In this document: piece after piece, positions 35,436 to 44,032 of the stretch
How positions within the stretch are numbered: position 1 is the first letter of the stretch
How the letters are laid out: each line of letters begins with the position of its first letter
Source of the DNA: Sphingobacterium pedocola
GTDB lineage: Bacteria; Bacteroidota; Bacteroidia; Sphingobacteriales; Sphingobacteriaceae
Reading direction: 5' to 3'
DNA: 64,000 bases
Assembly (NCBI RefSeq): GCF_015209965.1
Contig: NZ_MU158689.1
Coordinates: 2,009,667-2,073,666, forward strand
The notes under the pieces: model-generated
The model's input: only the letters and a program-made list of their open reading frames with translations
The model's database searches: none
What the model was told of the DNA's origin: nothing
Translations under genes and position numbers: made by a program

Positions 35436-36541
35436 TTACCTTTATTTTTAAAGACTACTTTAACAACACATCCACTTCCGTCATAATCGATAGAAAGTGT
35501 ACCTTTCATGACTTCAACTCTATTTTTAATATTTCTTAAACCCGTTCCTTTCAACATACATTCATCGACACCGTTCAAAAAGCCTTGCCCGTTATCTTTT
35601 ACTTCCATTATTAAATTTTCATCTTTACGAAACAACCTGATCCAAATTTCACTTGCATTCGAATGCTTTAAGCAATTGTTTAAAAGCTCCTGGATAATTC
35701 TAAAAACTCCAAACTCATACTCATACGGCAACTGGATATCATCTTCTATATGCGTATGAATCTCCAACTGAGGTACATGTATACGTTTGACCATATCCAT
35801 AACCGCTTTTTTGAGTCCGAAATCTCTTAAAACGGAAGGTGCCAAATCTTTAGAAAGATCACGTATTTGATGAATGGATTCATCCAGCATACTTTTAATG
35901 GGCTGGATATTACTTTTGAATTCAGGGTTTTTCATTAAAAAATGCTGAAGGCTCAACCGGATGCCGTACAATACTTGTGCAAGGCTATCGTGCAAAATAG
36001 ATCCAAGCTGTTCTCTTTCCCTATCTTGCGCATCAATGATGGCCTCCATAAAGTTAACTTCCACATCGACTTCCGACGCAAATACGCTAACTGTAGAAAA
36101 TAATAAAACATACAAATCTTCATTATCTGCGATCCGAATCTTTTTAATATAAAAATACAGATACTCTTGTGTAGAACCAGGATAATTGACACGTAGCTTC
36201 ACCGAGAAAAGCGTATTCTCCTGCTGTTTTTGCAGTATATCGTTCAAGGCCTTAATACTGGCAGAATATAGACCTCCGTAAAGTGAGCTACCCAATATGT
36301 CTTCCGATTGGACACCAAGAATTTCTCGCCCTCTTTTATTCAGGTAAACAATTTTTGCGCTTCTATTAATCAACATATAGCCTAGGGGCCCAATGGTGAA
36401 TAAATCCAAAAATTTCAAAAAACTGCCGAATGACTCAGCATTAAGGTCGTACACAGCTTCCGAATGGATTTCTTCGTGTCTCATTACGGGACTTGCCTCT
36501 GGCAGGGATTTAATATTGTCGTCCATACTACTGTCGTCCAT
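35432..36541 (-). CDS. Histidine kinase with PAS domain, HisKA_3 type
   Basis: The 369-residue protein has a PAS-like domain (residues 45-150), a HisKA_3 dimerisation segment with H184 in ILHDSLAQVLYGIRLSL, and an ATPase domain (ELLNNCLKHSNASEI, DNGQGF, GTGLRNIKNRV). There is no clear membrane helix, so it senses an internal signal. It overlaps its response regulator by four bases. The PAS ligand cannot be told from the sequence. Confidence 0.93.
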   Translation of the reverse strand: MDDSSMDDNIKSLPEASPVMRHEEIHSEAVYDLNAESFGSFLKFLDLFTIGPLGYMLINRSAKIVYLNKRGREILGVQSEDILGSSLYGGLYSASIKALNDILQKQQENTLFSVKLRVNYPGSTQEYLYFYIKKIRIADNEDLYVLLFSTVSVFASEVDVEVNFMEAIIDAQDREREQLGSILHDSLAQVLYGIRLSLQHFLMKNPEFKSNIQPIKSMLDESIHQIRDLSKDLAPSVLRDFGLKKAVMDMVKRIHVPQLEIHTHIEDDIQLPYEYEFGVFRIIQELLNNCLKHSNASEIWIRLFRKDENLIMEVKDNGQGFLNGVDECMLKGTGLRNIKNRVEVMKGTLSIDYDGSGCVVKVVFKNKGK

Positions 36542-37051
36542 ACTTTTTTAAAGTTTTACAATCGTTTCACAAAAATCTGATAGATAATAATATATACACA
36601 CAAACGAGAAAAAAGTTTTCTCGTTTCACTAATTTTTTATTAATTAACAACAAATAATAGCTAGTTTGGCTTTGGCGATGCTAAATATATATATTAATAA
36701 AAGTTAATTGCTACGTATAGCTAACCAAAACGTTATTTACAGTACTTTTACTCTACATTTCGAGTATTAATTCTTACTAAAAGCCCATCCTCTTTAGGTG
36801 TATTATCAGCAACACCTAAAAAGGATCATAGCCGTTCCGTCGTGGGAAAGAAGACAGTATAAAAAATGTTATTAGTAAAGTACAACACGATACAGGAACA
36901 ATGCTGCAAAAAATTGATTCTTTAGAGCAACCAATATAAACAGTTACTGAATTCACGACAGTCCAGACCATGAGGTGGACTTCCTAAAAACACTATTCTA
37001 ACAAAAAAAAAGAAACTAATTCTTGATTTGAGTGCCTTATTATTTTTAGAA
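36542..37051. other. Intergenic region between the kinase and the glycosylase gene
   Basis: This 510-base AT-rich stretch has one hairpin at 36788-36825 (13 of 14 bases paired, loop ATTATCAGCA). The hairpin lacks a T tail and its role is unclear. It should contain the kinase promoter. No gene or RNA was recognised. Confidence 0.45.
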
Positions 37052-37675
37052 TTAATTGAATGAATGCTGCACTAAGGCTTTTCTATACTGCTCTAACAAA
37101 TAGTTAAAACTTTTAGATGATATGCCTGATGTCGAATTCACCACCAAAATGCGAATACTCCTATTTTTGAAATACATTTGCGTTTCAAAAGGGAGCATTA
37201 TCTTTTTAGGAATCGCTAGCTTAACAGCATTTAACAGAAGGTAATTTCGAAACCATGCCAAGGTACTCGAGTTACCAGAACTGCTGGTGAGTACCAAGGT
37301 ATGCAAAGCTGAATAATCTTCTAACAGGCTAAAAACATCCAAATATTCTACGGCATGTATAGCGTCATCTAGCGAACTATTTCCAAACCGAATAATTTTC
37401 TTTCCCATGGACGACAAACCAACACGTAGTTGATCTAAAATAGCTAAGCGTTCATTGACTGCTTCTTTTCCTTCAAAATATTGTAATTGGTGCTCTGCTA
37501 AATTAGCCATCACTTTCCAAAACCTATTAGCCGGATTTGGATAATAGAAATCGATCTTCCGCTTCGCTTGCTGCGAGGGAAATGTACCTAGTATAAGGTG
37601 AGTAGATCCCTTTGGAATATAAGGTGCCCACGGCAACGTTTCTATGCTGTAGTTTATACTTGTCTTGTATTTCAT
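37052..37675 (-). CDS. UDG-superfamily DNA glycosylase-like protein
   Basis: The 207-residue protein has LILGTFPSQQ and FYYPNPANRFWKVM, the water-activating and nucleotide-binding regions of the uracil-DNA glycosylase superfamily, and the C-terminal VNSTSGISS in place of the usual SPS-type loop. It shares NRFWKV with the gene at 59390 but is otherwise distinct. It should remove damaged bases from DNA; the preferred base is unknown. Confidence 0.75.
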   Translation of the reverse strand: MKYKTSINYSIETLPWAPYIPKGSTHLILGTFPSQQAKRKIDFYYPNPANRFWKVMANLAEHQLQYFEGKEAVNERLAILDQLRVGLSSMGKKIIRFGNSSLDDAIHAVEYLDVFSLLEDYSALHTLVLTSSSGNSSTLAWFRNYLLLNAVKLAIPKKIMLPFETQMYFKNRSIRILVVNSTSGISSKSFNYLLEQYRKALVQHSFN

Positions 37676-37700
37676 TTCCGATTAAAGATATCTAATGTCT

Positions 37701-37853
37701 CTAATAGAAAAACACAAAATATATTATTGTAAGCAATACGACGGCGATAAGGATAGTCCAATTTAATGTTTTTGCAGCCGGCTTATCATTGGGTTCTTCC
37801 CTCGCCGCTTCCGGCACCTCATCATTTTTCACTTTTTCTCTCCACTCTTCCAT
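37701..37853 (-). CDS. 50-residue single-helix membrane protein
   Basis: ATG 37853 to TAG 37701 encodes a charged N-terminal half (MEEWREKVKNDEVPEAAREE) and one hydrophobic helix in residues 32-50 (NWTILIAVVLLTIIYFVFFY). It lies between the glycosylase and PolX genes with clear codon-like composition. The charge pattern and single helix are typical of small Bacteroidota membrane proteins. The function is unknown. Confidence 0.6.
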   Translation of the reverse strand: MEEWREKVKNDEVPEAAREEPNDKPAAKTLNWTILIAVVLLTIIYFVFFY

Positions 37854-38197
37854 AAGATTGAAATTTAATGTTAACTATTTATATATTATAAACCCGTTTT
37901 TTCGCTTTTGGTTTTTTTTAAAACAGCATTAACCGTGTTTTCTTCGACCGTAGCGCGTATTAATACGATAGAAACGAAATATAATCGTTACATCCCATAC
38001 GCTAAAAAACCAAAATGAACATTCTTCTTGTTCTATTTGCGCCCCGATCAACAATAAAAATTTAAGTTAACATAAACTGATTTCATTATGTAGAAAGGTA
38101 AACTACGTATTGTGTGTTTTTCCGGAATGTGTTCGTAAATGCAAAGCATTTTATCTAAGTTTGAATACACAAAATTTTAGATTTCATATATTTAAAG
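37854..38197. other. Intergenic region upstream of polX
   Basis: These 344 bases hold no gene. A TAAGTTTG box at 38156-38163, 34 bases before the polX start, fits the -7 consensus. The rest is AT-rich. Confidence 0.5.
38156..38163 (+). promoter_or_regulatory. Candidate -7 box of polX
   Basis: TAAGTTTG matches TAnnTTTG exactly. No clean -33 TTTG is seen about 20 bases upstream, only GTTCG. Confidence 0.45.
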
Positions 38198-39880
38198 ATG
38201 GATAACAAATCTATAGCTAACGTATTCAAGCTTTGCGCTCAGTTGATGGAATTGCACAATGAAAACCCTTTTCGCACAAAAGCTATGGGAAGTGCCTCAT
38301 TTAAGATCGACAAATTACCATTTTCAGCTATAGATGCATCTCTGGATCAATTGGGTGATCAGCAAGGGATTGGAAAAAGTACCGCCGAAAAAATTAAACA
38401 GGTTGTAACTTCCGGCACATTCCCCGACCTAGAAAATCTTTTAGCGAAGACTCCTGAAGGTGTTTTACAAATGCTTAATATCAAAGGATTGGGACCTAAA
38501 AAAATACAGATCGTTTGGAAAGGTCTAGCTATAGAATCCGTTGGTGAATTATATTACGCCTGCAATGAGAATCGTTTAATTGAAGCCAAAGGTTTTGGAT
38601 TGAAAACGCAAGAAGAAGTTAAAAAAGCGATCGAGTTTACGATTGCTAACGAGGGATGGATACTCTATGCCAAAGCATTACCTTCTGCTAATCAAGTTTA
38701 TACACATTTAAAAAATCAGCTTTCTGCTCACCGTGTTTCGTTTACTGGTGAATTTAGACGCAAATGCGAAGTGCTCGCTAACATCGAACTTTTATCAGAT
38801 GCGCCAGCAGACGAAATCTACAAAGCAGTTGAAAAATTGAACAACGAAATCGTTGTGAATCAAGATAGACATAGCATTTCATTCAAAGACGAGAATAATT
38901 TCTCTTTCGTGGTTTATATTACTTCTGAAAATCAATATGCCAAGGATTTGCTCATAACAACCGGTTCTGAAAAACACCTTGAATTGCTGCAACAAATACA
39001 GGTCACAATGCCAGCATTACATTCCGAAGAAGAAATATACCGACAGCTAGGTATAAGTTATATAGAACCTGAACTCAGGGAAGGTTTTGATGAAATCGAA
39101 TTGGCTAAGGCAAATCAATTGCCCACGTTGATTACGTTTGAAGATCTCAAAGGGACTTTACACAATCACACAACATATAGCGATGGCGTACATACCCTTG
39201 CAGAGATGGCTCGGTATTCAAAGGAAGAACTTGGATTAACATATTTGGGGATCTGCGATCACTCTAAAACAGCCGTCTATGCCAATGGATTATCTACCGA
39301 ACGGTTAGAAGATCAGTGGTTAGAAATAGACCATTTGAACGAGACGTTAGCACCCTTCAAAATATTCAAAGGCGTTGAATCAGACATTCTTTCAGACGGT
39401 TCTTTAGACTATCCTGATATTGTATTGTCAAAATTTGATTTTGTAGTAGCATCCGTACACAGCAACCTGAAGATGGAGGAATCTAAAGCTACAGCACGAT
39501 TAGTGAAAGCAATTGAAAATCCATATACGACAATCTTAGGACATCCGACAGGAAGATTGCTCTTATCCAGAGCGGGTTACCCTATTGATTATAAAAAGGT
39601 AATTGACGCCTGCGCCGCTAATAATGTTGTAATTGAAATTAATGCAAATCCGCTGCGTCTGGATTTAGATTGGCGTTGGCACCGGTATGCGCTGGACAGG
39701 GGTGTGCTGTTATCTATAAACCCTGATGCCCACCGTACAGAAGGTTTATTAGATATGCATTATGGTGTCTTTGTGGCAAGAAAAGGGGGATTATCAAAAG
39801 ATAAATGCTTAAATGCATATAACTTAAACGAGATTTCAGCATACTTTTCGAGCAAAAAATCAAAAACTCACAACACGTAA
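38198..39880 (+). CDS. polX: PolX-type protein: degenerate polymerase plus PHP exonuclease
   Basis: The 560-residue protein has N-terminal helix-hairpin-helix repeats (GDQQGIGKSTAEKI, LNIKGLGPKKIQIV), a polymerase X domain (about 150-310) and a C-terminal PHP nuclease (about 318-555) with TLHNHTTYSDG, GICDHSKTAVY, KGVESDI, ASVHSN, GHPTGR and NPDAH. In the polymerase catalytic strand the usual GDVD is replaced: FRRKCEVLANIELL. The acidic pair is lost, so polymerisation is unlikely while the 3'-5' exonuclease looks intact. Role: base-excision repair. Confidence 0.9.
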   Translation: MDNKSIANVFKLCAQLMELHNENPFRTKAMGSASFKIDKLPFSAIDASLDQLGDQQGIGKSTAEKIKQVVTSGTFPDLENLLAKTPEGVLQMLNIKGLGPKKIQIVWKGLAIESVGELYYACNENRLIEAKGFGLKTQEEVKKAIEFTIANEGWILYAKALPSANQVYTHLKNQLSAHRVSFTGEFRRKCEVLANIELLSDAPADEIYKAVEKLNNEIVVNQDRHSISFKDENNFSFVVYITSENQYAKDLLITTGSEKHLELLQQIQVTMPALHSEEEIYRQLGISYIEPELREGFDEIELAKANQLPTLITFEDLKGTLHNHTTYSDGVHTLAEMARYSKEELGLTYLGICDHSKTAVYANGLSTERLEDQWLEIDHLNETLAPFKIFKGVESDILSDGSLDYPDIVLSKFDFVVASVHSNLKMEESKATARLVKAIENPYTTILGHPTGRLLLSRAGYPIDYKKVIDACAANNVVIEINANPLRLDLDWRWHRYALDRGVLLSINPDAHRTEGLLDMHYGVFVARKGGLSKDKCLNAYNLNEISAYFSSKKSKTHNT

Positions 39881-39923
39881 CACCGTCTACTTGTTAAAAC
39901 GATATATTGAGGCACATTATTGA

Positions 39924-40901
39924 ATGAAAGTATTTATTGCGAGAAATATTCCTGAGAAAGCTATCGAACACCTAAAAGAAAAAGGGTTAGAGGTATCAAT
40001 AAACAGAACGAGTAAGCACCTAACCCGGGAACAATTGATATCACAGTGTCGAGATAAGGATTTTTTGATACTCGTGGGCAATGCCAAACTTGATTCCTAT
40101 TTCTTCGAGCAATGTGCTCACCTGAAAGGAATCGCCCTTACCGCTGTTGGGTTCGACCACATCGATCTTGATGCGGCGACCAAAGCAGGAATACCCGTTA
40201 GTAACACTGCGGGCTCGCTCCGTAAAACAACTGCAGACATTGCTTTCCTTTTAATGATCGCTGTATCTCGGAAGGCATTTTTCCAAGCGAAGGAAGTCAG
40301 AGAGAAACAAAAAAAATCATTTGATTTTATGGAGGATCTTGGTATAGAAATTGAAAATAAAACCTTGGGAATATATGGACTAGGTGACATTGGGTTAGAG
40401 TTTGCTAAAATGGCGAAAGCTGCGTACGGAATGAAAATTATTTATCATAACAGAACTATAAATAAGGAAGCGGAGAACTTAGTGGGCGCAAAATATGTCA
40501 GTTTTGATAATTTGCTGACACGAAGTGATGTTATTTCTGCACATGTAAACCTCTCGCCCGAGACGAAATACAAGTTTAATAAAGATGCATTCGAAAAGAT
40601 GAAAAAATCCGCTATTTTCATTAACACAGCAAGGGGAAAAATACATCAGGAAGAAGATTTAATAGCCGCCTTACAACAAGGAGAGATATGGGGAGCAGGA
40701 TTAGATGTAACGGATCCTGAACCTATCTCTCCAGAAAATCCGTTGTTGGAGATGCCTACAGTCTGCATACTACCGCATATTGGATCCGCTACAGTAGAGG
40801 CCCGCACAAAAATGGCTGTAATGGCCGCTAATAATATTATATGTGCTAAAACGGGGTCCAAAATGCCTCAGGTTATTAACAAAGAAGTCTATAAGAAGTA
40901 G
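39924..40901 (+). CDS. D-2-hydroxyacid dehydrogenase (glyoxylate reductase type)
   Basis: This 325-residue NAD(P)-dependent enzyme has the Rossmann motif LGIYGLGDIGLEFAK (about residues 147-161), the catalytic arginine in NTARGKIHQEEDL, the acidic residue in DVTDPEPISPENPL and the histidine in ILPHIGSATVEAR. The substrate could be glyoxylate, hydroxypyruvate or a phosphoglycerate-like acid. A terminator follows. Confidence 0.92.
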   Translation: MKVFIARNIPEKAIEHLKEKGLEVSINRTSKHLTREQLISQCRDKDFLILVGNAKLDSYFFEQCAHLKGIALTAVGFDHIDLDAATKAGIPVSNTAGSLRKTTADIAFLLMIAVSRKAFFQAKEVREKQKKSFDFMEDLGIEIENKTLGIYGLGDIGLEFAKMAKAAYGMKIIYHNRTINKEAENLVGAKYVSFDNLLTRSDVISAHVNLSPETKYKFNKDAFEKMKKSAIFINTARGKIHQEEDLIAALQQGEIWGAGLDVTDPEPISPENPLLEMPTVCILPHIGSATVEARTKMAVMAANNIICAKTGSKMPQVINKEVYKK

Positions 40902-40910
40902 CAAACTATA

Positions 40911-40967
40911 TATGAGGGTGTCCCTTATGTTTGTCTTGAACAAATGTAGGAGACACCCTCATAAAAA
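40911..40967. terminator. Two-way terminator between the dehydrogenase and fabV
   Basis: TATGAGGGTGTC (40911-40922) pairs perfectly with GACACCCTCATA (40952-40963), followed by an A run on the plus strand that reads as T on the minus. The genes converge here. The loop is long (29 bases). Confidence 0.75.
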
Positions 40968-40983
40968 ATACAACATCACAGCA

Positions 40984-42183
40984 TTAACCGGTGATGCTAG
41001 GTACATTTACAACCTCATTTGTATCTGCCTCGTAATCGATCGAATCGAGATTAAAACCAAATAGGTTAAAGAAATCCTTCCGGTACCCTTTTATATCAGA
41101 AATCTCTTCTAAGTTTTCAGTAGTGGCTTGTTCCCACAATTTAGCAACCTCCGCCTGTACATCTGGACGCATCTCTAAATCATCTACACGGATACGACCT
41201 TTTTCATCCAACTGCACATTGCCACCATTATACAGGCGTTCTGCAAATAAGCGCTGCATTTGTTCTATAGTACCCTCATGGATGCCTTTCTCTTTCATCA
41301 CCTTATAAAGCAACGAAATGTATAAAGGTACGACTGGGATAGCCGAACTAGATTGTGTTACCAATGCCTTATTCACAGATACGTAAGAAACACCCCCCAA
41401 GTCTTTTAGCAATTCATTTAACGCAGGAACTGTCCCTTCTAAATCATCTTTGGCCTGGCCTATTGTACCATTTCGATAAATCGGATATGTCAACTCAGGG
41501 CCAATGTAGGAATAGGCTACCGTCTTAATCCCTTCTGCCAATACCCCAGCAGCTTTTAAATCTTCGATCCAAAATTTCCAATCTTCACCTCCCATTACGG
41601 CAACAGTATTTGTAATATCCTCCTCGTTTTCTACGGGTTGAATCGATATATCAGAAATCACACCGGTATGGAAATCAACTGTTTTATTTGTAAAACTTTG
41701 TCCAATAGGTTTTAATACCGAACCATGTGCCACACCTGTTTTTGGATGGGTACGGCGTGGAGATGCTAATGAATACACCACTAAATCTACTGTTCCTAAA
41801 TCTTTTTTTATCAGATCGATAGTTTGTTTTTTGATCTCGTCGGAAAAGGCATCACCATTAATACTTTTAGCATATAAACCCGCTGCTTGCGCTTCTTTTT
41901 CAAAAGCAGCGGAATTATACCAACCAGCAGTCCCTGGTTTGCCAGCTGCTGCGGGTTTTTCAAAAAATACGCCAATAGTAGCGGCGTCAGAACCAAAAGC
42001 AGCGCTAATACGAGAAGCCAATCCAAATCCGGTAGAAGCACCTATGACCAATACTTTTTTCGGTCCATCGGTAATCTTACCTTTTGATTTTACGTATTCA
42101 ACTTGATCCTTAACATGTTGTGCCGTCCCTTCGGGATGCGACGTCAAACAAATAAATCCTCTTACACGGGGTTGTATAATCAT
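40984..42183 (-). CDS. fabV: Enoyl-[acyl-carrier-protein] reductase FabV
   Basis: This 399-residue enzyme catalyses the last step in fatty-acid elongation using NADH. The cofactor motif KKVLVIGASTGFGLASRI is at residues 42-59. The YxxxxxxxxK site is visible as YPIYRNGTIGQAKDDL. FabV substitutes for FabI in many Bacteroidota and confers natural triclosan tolerance. The start MIIQPRVRGFICLTSHP is the family start. Confidence 0.95.
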   Translation of the reverse strand: MIIQPRVRGFICLTSHPEGTAQHVKDQVEYVKSKGKITDGPKKVLVIGASTGFGLASRISAAFGSDAATIGVFFEKPAAAGKPGTAGWYNSAAFEKEAQAAGLYAKSINGDAFSDEIKKQTIDLIKKDLGTVDLVVYSLASPRRTHPKTGVAHGSVLKPIGQSFTNKTVDFHTGVISDISIQPVENEEDITNTVAVMGGEDWKFWIEDLKAAGVLAEGIKTVAYSYIGPELTYPIYRNGTIGQAKDDLEGTVPALNELLKDLGGVSYVSVNKALVTQSSSAIPVVPLYISLLYKVMKEKGIHEGTIEQMQRLFAERLYNGGNVQLDEKGRIRVDDLEMRPDVQAEVAKLWEQATTENLEEISDIKGYRKDFFNLFGFNLDSIDYEADTNEVVNVPSITG

Positions 42184-42321
42184 GTTTTTATATTAACAAG
42201 TTCCAAATTTCAATTTAAGGTACAAATTAAGTAATTTTTAAGGAATATACGGCAATTGCCACGCTTATTAGTTCTCTTCAAAAACATCAGTTGCTGGAAA
42301 AGTAAATTTTTGTAAATATAA

Positions 42322-42355
42322 TAGGGATATCGAAATGTTAATTTCAATATCCCTA
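42322..42355. terminator. Hairpin downstream of dps
   Basis: A 15-base stem with one G-T pair (42322-42336 with 42341-42355, loop GTTA) lies 20 bases beyond the dps stop on the minus strand. A short T stretch follows. Confidence 0.75.
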
Positions 42356-42374
42356 CTTGATGTGATATCTATTT

Positions 42375-42845
42375 TTATTTGATGTGCGCCCTCAACATCC
42401 AAGCTGTCTTCTCATGTTTTTCCAGAATACCAACCAGAAAATCTTCGGTTCCTGCATCACCTGCTTTTCCGACAAGCTCGATATCTTTTCGAACAGAAAT
42501 AATCAGACTTTCAATATCATTTAACAGCTCCTTGATATAACCCTGACTATCATTTTTACCGTATTTCATTTCGGTCAACTGTGTAAATTCCAGAAATTGC
42601 TTCATTGTACCAATAGCGAAGTGACCAACGGAGCGGACACGTTCGGCAATCTCGTCTATTAACTCCGCTAATTCACCGTAGATAGTTTCAAAAAATAGGT
42701 GTTGCGCATGAAAATCCGGTCCCTCCACATTCCAATGTGCATTTCTTACCTTCGTATACAGTACGTTTTCATCCGCCAACAGCTTATTCAAAATCTGTGC
42801 GACAGTGGCCGTGTCTTTTTCTTTAATTCCAATGTTTGCTTTCAT
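42375..42845 (-). CDS. dps: Dps, DNA-protecting ferritin-like protein
   Basis: The 156-residue protein oxidises iron with peroxide and stores it in a 12-mer. The ferroxidase residues are seen in NAHWNVEGPDFHAQH and ELAELIDEIAERVR. The C-terminal HEKTAWMLRAHIK is typical. It fits with the catalase and OsmC genes as part of the oxidative-stress content. Confidence 0.95.
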   Translation of the reverse strand: MKANIGIKEKDTATVAQILNKLLADENVLYTKVRNAHWNVEGPDFHAQHLFFETIYGELAELIDEIAERVRSVGHFAIGTMKQFLEFTQLTEMKYGKNDSQGYIKELLNDIESLIISVRKDIELVGKAGDAGTEDFLVGILEKHEKTAWMLRAHIK

Positions 42846-42946
42846 TTTTTTTATTTTTTTGGTTTAGTTATAAGAAATCTCTTCTGCAAGGTAACAGGGA
42901 CATTTTAGTAGTAAATTAATCTTTAAAAGGTTGCATGATAAGTCAT

Positions 42947-43903
42947 TTAGTATTTACTTGCCTCGTTTAATAACGTTAGCGACTCATGCGATAGATTCAA
43001 CTCGACTGCCGTTATGAACGGGCCTAAATGTATTGCTTTAGTAGCGCTGACTATCGGTGCAGTGACAGTGGATTGTGCCAGCAACCAGGCCAATGCAATT
43101 GCCGCAGGGCTTGTGTTGTTCTCTGCTGCCACATGAGCCAAAGCCTTTATAATACGTTCTCCCCTTTCACTCCAGTATTTTTGCTTTACCCCCTCACCTC
43201 TATCCGACTTCGTAAAATCATTCTCCGTTTGGTACTTCCCTGTTAGAAATCCGCTAGCAAGGGAATAATAAGGAATCACGCTTAACTCAAAGTTTTGCGC
43301 TATTTGTTGATAGTTTTGTTCAAATTTTTCTCGGTCGAATAGATTATACAGGGGTTGAAGAGATTGATAGCGTGCAATTTTCAATCCTTCACTCACATAT
43401 AGGGACTCTTTTAATCGTTGTGGAGAAACATTGGAGGCTCCAATCGAACGTACCTTTCCTACTTTTATCAGATCTTCATAAGCCCGTAACGTTTCCTCTA
43501 CCGGTGTTTTTTCACTGTCAAAATGCGTTTGGTATAAGTCGACGTAATCTGTCTTCAAACGCCGTAAAGACCGTTCTACCTGTTGAAAAATATGTTCCTT
43601 GGTATTAATAGGCTCAGGAATATCAGAAGAAGTACCACCGACCTTGGTCATCACTATAATTTTATCCCTATTGCCGCGTGAAGATAACCAATTTCCAATA
43701 ATCGTTTCCGATTCACCTCCCAAATTCCCAGGAACCCAATAGGAATATTGATTTGCCGTATCAATACCGTTAAAGCCTAAGTCTACGAATTCATCTAAGA
43801 TGTCAAATGCTTGTTTTTCATCTAGTGTCCATCCAAATACGTTGCCTCCAAATATAATAGGAGCAACTGACAAGTTCGATTTTCCAATTTTTCTTTTAAC
43901 CAT
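42947..43903 (-). CDS. Aldo/keto reductase
   Basis: The 318-residue protein (from ATG 43903, MVKRKIGKSNL) has the TIM-barrel signatures GFNGIDTANQYSYWV with the catalytic aspartate and tyrosine, VMTKVGG with the lysine, and YQTHFDS with the histidine. It resembles the AKR subgroup acting on aldehydes. An ATG four codons earlier (43915) is possible. Confidence 0.9.
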   Translation of the reverse strand: MVKRKIGKSNLSVAPIIFGGNVFGWTLDEKQAFDILDEFVDLGFNGIDTANQYSYWVPGNLGGESETIIGNWLSSRGNRDKIIVMTKVGGTSSDIPEPINTKEHIFQQVERSLRRLKTDYVDLYQTHFDSEKTPVEETLRAYEDLIKVGKVRSIGASNVSPQRLKESLYVSEGLKIARYQSLQPLYNLFDREKFEQNYQQIAQNFELSVIPYYSLASGFLTGKYQTENDFTKSDRGEGVKQKYWSERGERIIKALAHVAAENNTSPAAIALAWLLAQSTVTAPIVSATKAIHLGPFITAVELNLSHESLTLLNEASKY

Positions 43904-44003
43904 AAACAAAGTCATTTACGAATACAACAACAATTTACCTTTTAAGTTTGAATCTGCATCCGCTCATCGTACATTTAATTGTCATAAATTTCGGTATTCT
44001 TAC

Positions 44004-44011
44004 TATTTTTG
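44004..44011 (+). promoter_or_regulatory. Candidate -7 box of the pseudouridine synthase gene
   Basis: TATTTTTG matches TAnnTTTG. It overlaps the first alternative start codon (44009), so translation most likely starts at ATG 44033. Confidence 0.5.
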
Positions 44012-44032
44012 CGGTATAGAATAAATTACACT

